Assembly: GCA_041736675.1 (NCBI GenBank)
Contig: JBGSTD010000026.1
Span: forward strand, 1 to 64,000
DNA: 64,000 nucleotides
Origin: Salaquimonas sp041736675
GTDB lineage: Bacteria > Pseudomonadota > Alphaproteobacteria > Rhizobiales > Rhizobiaceae
Reading direction: 5' to 3'
Shown here: positions 35,044 through 44,140 of the stretch, one piece after another
Layout: each line of letters starts with the position of its first letter
Position numbering within the stretch: position 1 is the stretch's first letter
The notes under the pieces: model-generated
The model's database searches: none
Told to the model about the DNA's origin: nothing
The model's input: only the letters and a program-made list of their open reading frames with translations
Position numbers and translations under genes: made by a program

Positions 35044-36126
35044 TCAGTAACCGGCTTTTATCTTTTCAAATTCCGCAATCATCTTCTGCTTCAGCTCGGT
35101 TGGAACCGGTGACTGGAACAGTGTCTTGTCGAAGAACTTTTCGACATCACCATATCCTGATGCAGCAAGGGTTTCCGGATCAATCGCTGCCATTGCCTTG
35201 GCGTTGCCGTGGCCATAGCCCCAATCGCTGACCAGATAGCTCGCTACATCATCTTCCATGGTAGAATTGATAAAATCATAGGCTTTGTCCTTGTTGCCCG
35301 TTCCATCCTTGAGAAGCACATAACCGCAAACCCAGGTCGACAGACCTTCATCGGTGTCCCGCTTGATGGCAACCGGCACGTTGTCGGCGGAAAGTGTGGT
35401 CGCCGTCTCGTTCCACGCCCATGCCAGATCAACCTCCTCGCCGGCCATGGCCTGACTCAGTTCGGTATTGTCGGTCCAGTACAGACGGACATTCTTGTGC
35501 ACTTTGCGTAAAAACTCCGATGCCTGAACAAACTGCTCATCGGTCATTTTGGTCCAGTCCTTGAGGCCGATTGCAAGCGAGGCAAGCGCATAGGCATCAT
35601 CAACACTGTCACCGATGGATACCCGTCCCTCAAACTTCGGGTCTGCAAAGGCCTGCAGTGACTGAATGTCCTTTTCCTCAACCTTATCGGTTCGATAAGT
35701 CACGGCTGTATTGCCCCACTCGAAAGGAACTATCCACGCCTTGCCGTCCTCACTGGTCATGAAATCCTTCATGGCCTTGATGCCGGGATTGATGTTTTCC
35801 CACTGGGTAATACGCGATGTGTCCAGTTCTTCAATCAACCCGGCTTCCCGCCATTTCACAACGCTTTGGGTGCATGGATGGGCAACATCAGCCTTGAAAC
35901 CGGAACGCAGTTTCTGAAAAGCTTCTTCCTCATCGCCAAAAAAGGTGAAGGTCGGCTCATCGCCGTATTTTGCAGTGTAGGCCGGATGAAAGGCTGGATC
36001 CTCATATCCTGACCAGTCAAAAACCGTCAACTCGGAATCGGCTGCGTTAGCAGGACGTACAGCAGATGCGCCAATTAAGAGTGCCAGGCTCAAACCCGCA
36101 ATTATTCCACTTGTCTTGATCTTCAT
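35044..36126 (-). CDS. Periplasmic substrate-binding protein of polyamine ABC family
   Basis: This 360-residue protein has a clear signal peptide (to about residue 28, A-N-A-A). The mature part resembles PotD/PotF-like proteins: F-D-W-S-G-Y, a region with W-G-N-T-A-V-T-Y-R, and E-V-D-L-A-W-A-W-N. It is 21 bases after the TetR stop and likely cotranscribed with the methyltransferase and TetR genes, while the permease/ATPase genes are on the other strand. The ligand is unknown: polyamine, betaine or another amine. Confidence 0.9.
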   Translation of the reverse strand: MKIKTSGIIAGLSLALLIGASAVRPANAADSELTVFDWSGYEDPAFHPAYTAKYGDEPTFTFFGDEEEAFQKLRSGFKADVAHPCTQSVVKWREAGLIEELDTSRITQWENINPGIKAMKDFMTSEDGKAWIVPFEWGNTAVTYRTDKVEEKDIQSLQAFADPKFEGRVSIGDSVDDAYALASLAIGLKDWTKMTDEQFVQASEFLRKVHKNVRLYWTDNTELSQAMAGEEVDLAWAWNETATTLSADNVPVAIKRDTDEGLSTWVCGYVLLKDGTGNKDKAYDFINSTMEDDVASYLVSDWGYGHGNAKAMAAIDPETLAASGYGDVEKFFDKTLFQSPVPTELKQKMIAEFEKIKAGY

Positions 36127-36147
36127 CCTGATATGCTCCTTGCTGAA

Positions 36148-36825
36148 CTAGTTTCTGGGTTTTCCATTGGAATTGAAATGATCTGGAAACAGGGTTCCAA
36201 GCGTCGACAGCGCTATTTCGAGCGCGGATGCCCTGTTGAGGGTTTTGCTGCCAAGCATCAGCCGCAACCACAATCCCTCTTGCATGGCATAAATCGCATC
36301 GGCGGTTTTTGATGGATCAAAACTGTAATCGCCGTCCTTTTTCAATGCCTCGCACAGCCTGCGCATAGTACCCAGGTAATCAGTGTCTCTCGCCCAACAC
36401 AGGTCGCGAAAGGCAGCCCGGGTCTGGGCCTCCGAATAAAATCCGAACCAGGCTGAGATAAGCCTTGGCGTGCAGACATTCTGGTTGAGGTCAGATTCGA
36501 TCAGCACGTACAATTTTGTGGCAACAGACTTCCTCTCGACTTTTTCCAGTTCGAGCCGCCAGTTTTCCGAATACTTTTCAGCAATGTATTCCAGCGTTTG
36601 AAGCAACAGGTTTTCCTTGCTCTCAAAGTGGAAATTGACAATCCCGCGCGACAGGTTCGCACTGTCAGCAACATCTGCCAGTGTTGTCGCCGAAAATCCC
36701 TTTTCCGCCAGCATGTCGATTGTTGCATTGATCAGCTGCTCACGTCGAAATTCCTTGGATGCCCGTCGCTTGGCTGGCGCATCACCCTTTGCAAGCGCTG
36801 CAGTCTTTTTGTCTTCAATGATCAT
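36148..36825 (-). CDS. TetR family transcriptional regulator (BetI-like)
   Basis: The 225-residue regulator has an N-terminal TetR helix-turn-helix (about residues 20-70: I-N-A-T-I-D-M-L-A-E-K-G-F-S-A-T-T-L-A-D-V-A). A BetI-like ligand-binding C-terminal region contains W-F-G-F-Y-S-E-A and E-G-L-W-L-R-L-M-L. It is probably the repressor bound to the three 18-bp operators in this cluster, since it is the only TetR gene in the window. The ATG at 36825 has GGGAAG about 10 nt upstream; an ATG at 36852, 6 nt after the methyltransferase stop, is an alternative. Confidence 0.88.
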   Translation of the reverse strand: MIIEDKKTAALAKGDAPAKRRASKEFRREQLINATIDMLAEKGFSATTLADVADSANLSRGIVNFHFESKENLLLQTLEYIAEKYSENWRLELEKVERKSVATKLYVLIESDLNQNVCTPRLISAWFGFYSEAQTRAAFRDLCWARDTDYLGTMRRLCEALKKDGDYSFDPSKTADAIYAMQEGLWLRLMLGSKTLNRASALEIALSTLGTLFPDHFNSNGKPRN

Positions 36826-36858
36826 CACGTGACGTCTTCCCGCTTGTTGCATGGTGAT

Positions 36859-37665
36859 TCATGGCTTTTTTGCTCTCAAATGTGTGGGACAATGCTCACC
36901 TGAATCGAGAACCTTTTGCATTGCCGTCCAGGTTCTGATGTTACCATCAACACAGTCCTTGCCAACTGCTTTTGAAACAGATGAGTACAACGGGCCGCCA
37001 AGGCGCAGAAGCTCTTCGCGCGCCACGTCGCGATACCAGGAATTTCGATTATCGGTCAAAATTTCAATGAAACCGGCGGCATGCATGGCAGCTTCATAGC
37101 GCGCTGGCGAAGCCATGCCGAAACTCAGCCCTTCCGCCTTCAGATATTCTTCCATGGCCTCAGACGGTTTCCCATCATGTGAAATCAGCCAATCGCTGGC
37201 GACAAACATTCCGCCCGTTCGCAGCACCCGGAAAACATCAGTGAAAAACGCTTCCTTGTTATGGACATGGATAATGGCATCCTTGGAGAACACGATGTCA
37301 AACGAGGCATCGTCAAAGGGCAGAATTCCCGGCTCTGCCTGAATGAATTTTACCCGCTCCGTCACACCGAGCTCAATTGCCCTTTGATTGGCAACGCGAA
37401 TCACCGGCTTCTCGACATCAAAGCCGGTAATGCTTTTTAGGGGCTTTTTTTCTGCAAGATAAAGGGTGATGCCCCCGGTTCCGCACCCGATATCAAGAAC
37501 CGTCTTGCCGGTAAAATCTACGCCGTCAATGATACGGTCGACCTCGTCCGGCCCACCAGGAGAAAGATATCCCTTTCCCCACAACGCTTCAAGAAACCTT
37601 ATGGCCTTGTCATCATATTCTGCAGAATGCTCATCTGGCGATTGAGCCTTGTCAGCCATGCTCAC
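36859..37665 (-). CDS. SAM-dependent methyltransferase, phosphoethanolamine-methyltransferase-like
   Basis: This 268-residue class I methyltransferase has motif I V-L-D-I-G-C-G-T-G-G near residues 55-64. A segment F-S-K-D-A-I-I-H-V-H-N-K-E-A-F-F recalls the S-R-D-T-I-L-H-I pattern of phosphoethanolamine/sarcosine-type N-methyltransferases. It may methylate an amine, or remodel a metabolite of the cluster. It is the first gene downstream of operator C on the minus strand, with TetR and the binding protein following. The substrate is not assignable. Confidence 0.8.
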   Translation of the reverse strand: MSMADKAQSPDEHSAEYDDKAIRFLEALWGKGYLSPGGPDEVDRIIDGVDFTGKTVLDIGCGTGGITLYLAEKKPLKSITGFDVEKPVIRVANQRAIELGVTERVKFIQAEPGILPFDDASFDIVFSKDAIIHVHNKEAFFTDVFRVLRTGGMFVASDWLISHDGKPSEAMEEYLKAEGLSFGMASPARYEAAMHAAGFIEILTDNRNSWYRDVAREELLRLGGPLYSSVSKAVGKDCVDGNIRTWTAMQKVLDSGEHCPTHLRAKKP

Positions 37666-37737
37666 TTCCTCTTGGAACTTTAATCCTTGCGGGTTTCAAT
37701 TCTTATCGAGGAATCACATTTAAGCAAGTCTTTTTGC

Positions 37738-37755
37738 TGAACGTTCATTCAATAA
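37738..37755 (-). promoter_or_regulatory. TetR-type operator, site C
   Basis: On the minus strand this reads TTATTGAATGAACGTTCA, identical to site A. It lies between the methyltransferase start (73 bp) and the first FAD oxidoreductase (167 bp), and could control both divergent operons, including the regulator gene itself. Confidence 0.85.
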
Positions 37756-37921
37756 CTCTGGACAGCCGATCAGCCTTGTGCCAGATTTGAGAGGCCACAG
37801 CCTCCCTGCAGGCAACCGGAAATTCAAATACAATTCATGGCGATACCAGAGCGGGATTGGGGCGGGAATATAAGCTGGTTTTCAGATGGATTTTTAGGTC
37901 GGTTTAAAGCGAAAGTTTCAG

Positions 37922-39565
37922 ATGGCGGCAATCAAAAACAACATACAGGCCAGCTACGACGTGATTGTAATCGGTGCCGGCCACAATGGGCTGGTCAATG
38001 CGTGCTACCTGCAAAGAGCAGGTCTGAAAGTCCTCGTAGTGGAGAAAAATGACTGGATTGGCGGGGCGGCCGTCAGCCGAGAATTGACCCCCGGCTTTAT
38101 CTACTCCAACTGCTCCTATGTTTGCAGCCTTTTCAGACCCGAGATCATGCGCGATCTGGAACTGCCCAAATACGGCTTGCAGATCATCGGATATGAGGGC
38201 GGGGCGGTTTTTACCCGCGATGGGGATTTTCTGGCATCTTACCGCAACCACCATGCCCACCGCCGCGAATTTGCCCGCCACAATATAAGGGACGGCGAAG
38301 CCTATGAGCGTTATTCAAGAGATGTGACCCGCCAGTGCCGTTTCATTCAACCCCTCCTGATGCGCACGGCCCCGGACCCAACCAGCCTCAAGCCGCGCGA
38401 TCTTGGCGAACTGATGTTTCTCGCACGCAAGTTTACCGAAATGACGCCCGGGGAAATGGCCAAAACATTGCGTTTCTGGACAATGTCGATTTCAGATTTT
38501 CTCGATGAGTATTTCGAGTCAGATGTCATCAAGGCAAACCTCGCCATTTCAGGCATCATTGGCACCGCCCTTGGACCCATGTCGCCCGGCACAGCCTATG
38601 TGTTATTGCATCATTACATGGGCGAGGTCGATGGCAGCGTCGGGGCATGGGGTTATGCGCGCGGCGGCATGGGGGCAATCACACAGGCACTGACCCAATC
38701 CTTCAAGGCATCGGGAGGTGCAATTGTCACCGACGCAGAAGTTGCGGGCGTGATCGTCAGGAATGGTCGGGCAACCGGCGTGACCCTCGCCAATGGCGAC
38801 CAGTATGACGCCAGAACCATCGTATCCAACGCCGACGTGAAACGCACCTTTCTGAAACTGGTTGATGAAAATGAATTGCCGGGCAGATTTGTCAAACAGG
38901 TCCGTAATTTCAAGATGCGGGGCTCGTCAGGCAAGGTGAACATCGCCCTTGACAGCCTGCCGGAATTTCCCGCTTTGCCCAAAAACAGTCCGTGCATCAA
39001 AGGAGACATGCATTTCACCGACAGCATCGAACGGATGGAACGCGGCTATGATGACTGGAAGGCCGGACGCTGGTCTGCAGACCCGTTTCTCGACATGATG
39101 ATTCCGACCACAATGGACCCGACCATGGCGCCGCCCGGAAAACATTTCATGAGTTGTTTCGTACAGTACTGCCCACCAAAATTGCATACCGGCGAATGGA
39201 CAGATGCCGACCGCGACGCATTTGGACAAACAGTAATCAACCAGATTGCTGATTATTCACCCGGATTCAAGGACCGCATCATCCATATGGAGGTACGCAC
39301 ACCAAGGGAACTGGAAGCGGAAGTGGGTTTGACCGAAGGCAATATTTTCCAGGGTGAACTGACCTTTGACCAATTGCTTTTCAATCGCCCTGTTCCCGGC
39401 TATGCGCAATATCGAAGCCCGATCAGCGGCCTCTATATTTGTGGTTCATCAACCCATCCTGGTGGAGGCGTCATGGGTGCGCCGGGGCGAAACGCTGCTC
39501 TTGAGATCCTGCATGATCTTTCCCGCAACAATGAACATGTGAGCAAAGCCCATGAAGTCATATGA
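37922..39565 (+). CDS. FAD-dependent oxidoreductase 1 (phytoene desaturase/PYROXD2-like)
   Basis: This 547-residue protein has an N-terminal dinucleotide-binding motif V-I-V-I-G-A-G-H-N-G-L and E-K near residues 15-45. The C-terminal Y-I-C-G-S-S-T-H-P-G-G-G-V is the FAD-contacting signature. It oxidises C-H or C-N bonds; family members act on carotenoids or amine-containing substrates. A homologue follows immediately. It lies downstream of operator C. The substrate is unknown. Confidence 0.88.
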   Translation: MAAIKNNIQASYDVIVIGAGHNGLVNACYLQRAGLKVLVVEKNDWIGGAAVSRELTPGFIYSNCSYVCSLFRPEIMRDLELPKYGLQIIGYEGGAVFTRDGDFLASYRNHHAHRREFARHNIRDGEAYERYSRDVTRQCRFIQPLLMRTAPDPTSLKPRDLGELMFLARKFTEMTPGEMAKTLRFWTMSISDFLDEYFESDVIKANLAISGIIGTALGPMSPGTAYVLLHHYMGEVDGSVGAWGYARGGMGAITQALTQSFKASGGAIVTDAEVAGVIVRNGRATGVTLANGDQYDARTIVSNADVKRTFLKLVDENELPGRFVKQVRNFKMRGSSGKVNIALDSLPEFPALPKNSPCIKGDMHFTDSIERMERGYDDWKAGRWSADPFLDMMIPTTMDPTMAPPGKHFMSCFVQYCPPKLHTGEWTDADRDAFGQTVINQIADYSPGFKDRIIHMEVRTPRELEAEVGLTEGNIFQGELTFDQLLFNRPVPGYAQYRSPISGLYICGSSTHPGGGVMGAPGRNAALEILHDLSRNNEHVSKAHEVI

Positions 39566-41099
39566 TGTCATCGTCATTGGCGCAGGGCACAATGGCATGA
39601 TTGCTGCTGCAACGTTGTCACGCAAAGGGCTGGGCGTCCTGCTGCTGGAGGCATCGCCGACCTATGGAGGCATGGCAGCCGGCGGTGAATTTGCTCCCGG
39701 TTATGCAGGACCTTCCCTCGTCCATTCACTGAACGGGATCACACCCGCCATACTGAAGGAAATGCAACTGGACAAATTTGGTCTTGCACCGTTGCCTACA
39801 ATGACAACCTGCCTTTCCCACGATGATGCCCCGTTGCTTGTTGCAGACAATTACCAGATTGCTGCCGGAATTTTATCTCGCGAAGATGAAGTAGGCCTTG
39901 CAGAACTCACCCGCCGGCTTAAATTTCAGGCATCCATTCTGCAGCAGTTTCTTGCAGACACGCCACCGCAGGAGGGTGCTTTCCCTTTTTCGATGAAAGC
40001 CAGGCTGGCAAAGACCGCTTTCAACTTGAAGCGCTCTGGAAAAATCGAGATGCAGGAATTCATGCGAATGGCATTGATGTGCATCTGCGATGTGGTTGAC
40101 GAACACATCAGCGACGAGCGACTGAAGGGACTTCTGGCGTTCGACGGAACCCTTGGTATCAGTCTGGGTCCCCGTTCACCAACCTCTCTTTTCGGTCTTT
40201 ACATGAGATTGGCAACCCGTAGTGCAGGTGCCGATCACACAAATGGTTATTCCATCAATGCGGCTGGCCGTTTGATTGATGCCATCTACGAAAGCACCAA
40301 AGCGGCCGGAGTTGAATTTGGCTTTGGTCGCAAAGTGCGCGCTATAAATGTAAACAATGGTTTGGCAGGCAGTGTCGAAACAACGGACGGCGAAACATAT
40401 TCAGCGGGATCAATCGTTTCGGCCATTCATCCGGCGACAACTTTCCTAAGCTTTGTAGGAGCACCCAAACTTGACACCGGTTTTAGCCGGGAAATCAGCT
40501 CCGTCCGCTCGAGGGGAAACGTATCCAAGCTCAATCTGGTTCTCGACAGATTTCCCCATATCGCCAGCATTGGAGGGAGTGGCGAGGGCCGCTATGTTCT
40601 CGCCCCGTCGGCAAATGAAGTGGAAAGAAATTTCAATCCATCCAAATATGGCGAACTACCCGATGCCCCCTGCTTTGAATTTGTTATAGGTAAAGGCGAT
40701 AGGGATACGGTCTATCTATCAGCGATCATTCAGAACACTCCCCTCAATTTGAAGCAGGGTTGGGAGAGTGGCTCAAAGAGACTGCAAGACCTCGTTGTCA
40801 ATTGTCTGGAAAGGCTGGCGCCCGGGATTAAAAGTTCAATTGTTGCCACCCGGTTTTTTTCACCCCTCGACATCGAAAGTAATTTCAACGTGCCTGGTGG
40901 ACACTGGCATCATGGTGAATTGCAGGTTGACCGCCTGTTCTCGCTGCGTCCGGTGTTTGGTGCAGCCAATTACCGTAGCCCTATCGACAATCTCTACATT
41001 TGCGGCGCTGGTACCCACCCAGGCGGTGGCTTAAGCGGAATGTCCGGCCTGAACGTGGCGCGCGCCTTGATCCGTGACAAGGGAAGGGGTGGAAAGTGA
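39552..41099 (+). CDS. FAD-dependent oxidoreductase 2 (paralog of the preceding gene)
   Basis: This 515-residue paralog has V-I-V-I-G-A-G-H-N-G-M at the start and Y-I-C-G-A-G-T-H-P-G-G-G-L near the end. It overlaps the first FAD gene by 14 bases. The two may form a heterodimer or act in sequence. The divergence is moderate, so this is an old duplication. Confidence 0.88.
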   Translation: MKSYDVIVIGAGHNGMIAAATLSRKGLGVLLLEASPTYGGMAAGGEFAPGYAGPSLVHSLNGITPAILKEMQLDKFGLAPLPTMTTCLSHDDAPLLVADNYQIAAGILSREDEVGLAELTRRLKFQASILQQFLADTPPQEGAFPFSMKARLAKTAFNLKRSGKIEMQEFMRMALMCICDVVDEHISDERLKGLLAFDGTLGISLGPRSPTSLFGLYMRLATRSAGADHTNGYSINAAGRLIDAIYESTKAAGVEFGFGRKVRAINVNNGLAGSVETTDGETYSAGSIVSAIHPATTFLSFVGAPKLDTGFSREISSVRSRGNVSKLNLVLDRFPHIASIGGSGEGRYVLAPSANEVERNFNPSKYGELPDAPCFEFVIGKGDRDTVYLSAIIQNTPLNLKQGWESGSKRLQDLVVNCLERLAPGIKSSIVATRFFSPLDIESNFNVPGGHWHHGELQVDRLFSLRPVFGAANYRSPIDNLYICGAGTHPGGGLSGMSGLNVARALIRDKGRGGK

Positions 41100-42319
41100 A
41101 CCAGCAATCCGCGCTTAAAAACCGTCTCGCTCTGCAGGATCACTGGCTAAAGCCGGTCCTGCAAACACCGTTTCATCATTTTATTGCCGAAAAGATGCAC
41201 GGCAGCAACTGGTACGACTGGGCCGGCTATGACGCAGCTTCGTATATCGACGACGAAGAACTCGAATATTTTGCGATCCGCTCGACTGCGGCAGTTTTCG
41301 ATATAACTCCGATGGTCAAGTATCGCATTGAAGGCCCGGATGCGGAGCGGTTTCTGAACAAGCTTACCCTTCGCGATGTTGCAAAGCTGAAGGCGGGACG
41401 TGTCCAGTATACTGCATGGTGTGACGATCGCGGCCATGTCCTTGATGACGGAACCCTGTTCCGATTTTCAGATCGGTGTTTCCGTCTCTGTTGTCAGGAA
41501 AGGCACTTGCCTTGGCTGCTCGATTGCGCCGACGGCCTTGATGTGGAAATTACCGAAGTCACCCACGAAATAGCCGGGCTTGCCCTTCAGGGACCAACCT
41601 CTGCCGCCATTTTGAGAAAGGCAGGCCTTGCAATAAATTCAATGAAACCGTTTGATCTGGCAAGGTTCAAACTGGATGATCTGGATATCGAGATTTCACG
41701 AACCGGCTTTACTGCGGATCTGGGATACGAACTTTTTGTCGCGCCGCAGGAGGCTGGCAGGCTTTGGGAACTCCTTTGGGAGGCTGGTGCACTTTTGGGT
41801 ATCAGGGCAATAGGCTACAATGCGCTCAACATGGCTCGCATCGAGGCAGGCTTCATCACCGCAAATGCTGATTTTGTTACCAGCGAACTGGCCTTGCGTC
41901 CTGATCGTCTGAGAAGACCGGATGAAATTGGCCTCGCCTGGATGGTTGATCTGACCAAGGATCACTTCAACGGGAAACGCGCCATCAAATCAGCGCGCGC
42001 AAACGGTACCGGCGGCCATGTACTGGTGGGTCTTGAAATCAAAGGCAACGAACCTGCCCATCATGCCATACTGTATCAAGGCCAGAAAAATGAGGTCGGC
42101 ATTGTCACTGCATCGATATGGTCACCTATGGCGAAAAGAAACATTGCCATCGCCTCGATCCAGCAGCCTTTTGGCAACGCGTCCAATACAAACCTTTGGG
42201 TGGAAATTTACGCAATGCGTGAGCTGCAATATCACAAGATGATGAAGCGCGCCAAAGTGGTTGAAAGGCCTTTCATCCATCTGCCGCGCCGGACAGCAAC
42301 GCCGCCAGGTGATTTTTGA
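41096..42319 (+). CDS. GcvT-like aminomethyltransferase (folate-dependent demethylase type)
   Basis: This 407-residue GcvT family protein shows V-F-D-I-T-P-M near residue 67, L-A-L-Q-G-P-T-S near 163 and G-F-T-A-D-L-G-Y-E-L-F, then A-R-I-E-A-G-F, all typical of the folate-binding fold. Family members include DmdA and other demethylases that pass a one-carbon unit to tetrahydrofolate. It begins with GTG overlapping the FAD2 stop (GTGA). An N- or O-methyl substrate is likely, but not identified. Confidence 0.88.
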   Translation: MNQQSALKNRLALQDHWLKPVLQTPFHHFIAEKMHGSNWYDWAGYDAASYIDDEELEYFAIRSTAAVFDITPMVKYRIEGPDAERFLNKLTLRDVAKLKAGRVQYTAWCDDRGHVLDDGTLFRFSDRCFRLCCQERHLPWLLDCADGLDVEITEVTHEIAGLALQGPTSAAILRKAGLAINSMKPFDLARFKLDDLDIEISRTGFTADLGYELFVAPQEAGRLWELLWEAGALLGIRAIGYNALNMARIEAGFITANADFVTSELALRPDRLRRPDEIGLAWMVDLTKDHFNGKRAIKSARANGTGGHVLVGLEIKGNEPAHHAILYQGQKNEVGIVTASIWSPMAKRNIAIASIQQPFGNASNTNLWVEIYAMRELQYHKMMKRAKVVERPFIHLPRRTATPPGDF

Positions 42320-42579
42320 TGATTAAAATTGCTGAGCTTGACGGGAATGGCCGCGAGCAGTTTATGCTCTTGAAGACACCGCTGGGACAAAAGGGATCAG
42401 GCTATATTCGATACGGAGCTGCTATGTATTTCTACAAATCCGGAATGCTGCCGCAATCTCTTCTTGAGATGTACCGAAAATGCTGCAAACTGGATCACGA
42501 GGACCCTTTGGCGGCAGCCCTTCACGACAAGATTTTGACAGAGGATGAGTATGATGCACTATCACGAATTCTATATTGA
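42316..42579 (+). CDS. 87-residue protein of unknown function in the catabolic operon
   Basis: The small protein (M-I-K-I-A-E-L-D-G-N) has a central G-S-G-Y-I-R-Y-G-A-A-M-Y-F-Y-K-S-G, a C-C pair near residue 55, and an acidic C-terminal helix. It overlaps the GcvT stop by four bases and the ALDH start by about 29 bases, so it is translated as part of the operon. I do not recognise the family. It may be an accessory subunit of an adjacent enzyme. Confidence 0.75.
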   Translation: MMIKIAELDGNGREQFMLLKTPLGQKGSGYIRYGAAMYFYKSGMLPQSLLEMYRKCCKLDHEDPLAAALHDKILTEDEYDALSRILY

Positions 42580-43981
42580 CGGAAAATGGGTTGCGCCGGA
42601 TTCAACCACAAAACTTGATGTCATCAATCCGGCAAATGAGGAAGTTTGCGGGACGATTGCCATCGGAAATGATACCGATGCTGATCGCGCCGTAATGGCT
42701 GCCCGGCGCGCATTTCCATCATTTTCCGCGACCACAAAGGCAGAGCGCCTTGATCTGCTCAAATCCCTTCTATCAATCTATGACCGCAGGATACAGGATA
42801 TTGCCGATGCGGTTCAACTGGAAATGGGCGCGCCGAGCGCCTTTGCCATCGAGGCCCAGGCTTGGGCGGGCAAGGCACATCTGGAAGCGACGATTGAGGC
42901 TTTGGAGAAATTCGAGTTCGAAACGATGCGCGGCTCAACACTGATAGTTCGCGAAGGCATCGGTGTGGCAGCCCTGATCACGCCATGGAATTGGCCGCTC
43001 AATCAAATCGTTTGCAAAGTCGCACCGGCCATAGCTTCTGGATGCACAAGTGTCCTCAAGCCGAGTGAGATTGCTCCGTTCAGCGGTCTGCTGTTTGCAG
43101 AATTGATGCATGAGGCGGGAACTCCGGCCGGAGTTTTCAACCTTGTCAACGGAGACGGTCCGGGAGTTGGTACGGCGATATCCAGACACCGCGAAGTTGA
43201 CGTGGTTTCCTTTACCGGTTCAACCAGGGCCGGAACCAGTGTTGCCCGTAATGCGGCTGATACGGTCAAACGTGTTTCCCAGGAACTGGGCGGAAAATCG
43301 GCCAACATTCTGCTGGATGATGTAGATCTGGAGATGGCAGTGAGCGAGGGCGTTCGCGCCTGCATGGCCAATAGCGGCCAGTCCTGCGATGCCCCAACGA
43401 GGATGCTGGTTCCTGCAAGGCTGCACGACAAGGCGGCCGAGATTGCAAAGGTGACCGCTGAAGCGCTTGTTGTCGGTGATCCAAAGGCAGAAGGAACTGA
43501 CCTCGGGCCGGTGATCAGCCAGATCCAGTTCGACAAGATACAGGGGTTGATCTCTAAAGGCATCGCAGAGGGTGCAACGCTTCTCACCGGTGGCCCCGGC
43601 CGTCCTGCGGGCCTTAACCGGGGCTACTTCATCAGGCCGACCGTATTTGCCAACGTCACCCGCGACATGACCATTGCCATTGAGGAAATATTTGGTCCGG
43701 TTCTTGCCATCATGCCATATCAAAATGAAGAAGAGGCTGTTGAAGTCGCCAATGACACCGATTACGGGCTGGCGGCTTATGTTCAGTCTTCTGATATCAA
43801 GAGGGCAAGAATAATTGCCCGCCAGATGCGCGCCGGGCAGGTTCAGATCAATTATCCGGAATGGGATCTGTTTGCCCCTTTTGGCGGCTACAAGCAGTCG
43901 GGCAATGGCCGCGAATATGCAGACTGGGGCATGCACGAATTTCTGGAGACCAAAGCATTGATCGCCTATGGCAGTGAGTGA
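42551..43981 (+). CDS. Aldehyde dehydrogenase
   Basis: This 476-residue enzyme has P-W-N-W-P (cofactor pocket), F-T-G-S-T-R-A-G, the general base in E-L-G-G-K-S and the nucleophile in S-G-Q-S-C. It oxidises an aldehyde, probably produced by oxygenase or oxidase cleavage, to an acid with NAD(P)+. The ATG at 42551 has AGAGGA 6 nt upstream; an ATG at 42554 or 42545 is possible. It overlaps the preceding small gene. Confidence 0.92.
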   Translation: MMHYHEFYIDGKWVAPDSTTKLDVINPANEEVCGTIAIGNDTDADRAVMAARRAFPSFSATTKAERLDLLKSLLSIYDRRIQDIADAVQLEMGAPSAFAIEAQAWAGKAHLEATIEALEKFEFETMRGSTLIVREGIGVAALITPWNWPLNQIVCKVAPAIASGCTSVLKPSEIAPFSGLLFAELMHEAGTPAGVFNLVNGDGPGVGTAISRHREVDVVSFTGSTRAGTSVARNAADTVKRVSQELGGKSANILLDDVDLEMAVSEGVRACMANSGQSCDAPTRMLVPARLHDKAAEIAKVTAEALVVGDPKAEGTDLGPVISQIQFDKIQGLISKGIAEGATLLTGGPGRPAGLNRGYFIRPTVFANVTRDMTIAIEEIFGPVLAIMPYQNEEEAVEVANDTDYGLAAYVQSSDIKRARIIARQMRAGQVQINYPEWDLFAPFGGYKQSGNGREYADWGMHEFLETKALIAYGSE

Positions 43982-44140
43982 CATCCATCCGGGCCATTAA
44001 AACTACTAGCAGCACGGCATGAAAGCTCGCTGCACATTTGCGGAATATTGACGTTTGAAAATTGAAAACAGGCATCAAATCGCAATAGAATGTGCTATTG
44101 GCCATTCCAATCATTTCAGTTCAGGGAACTTCAATTAAAC

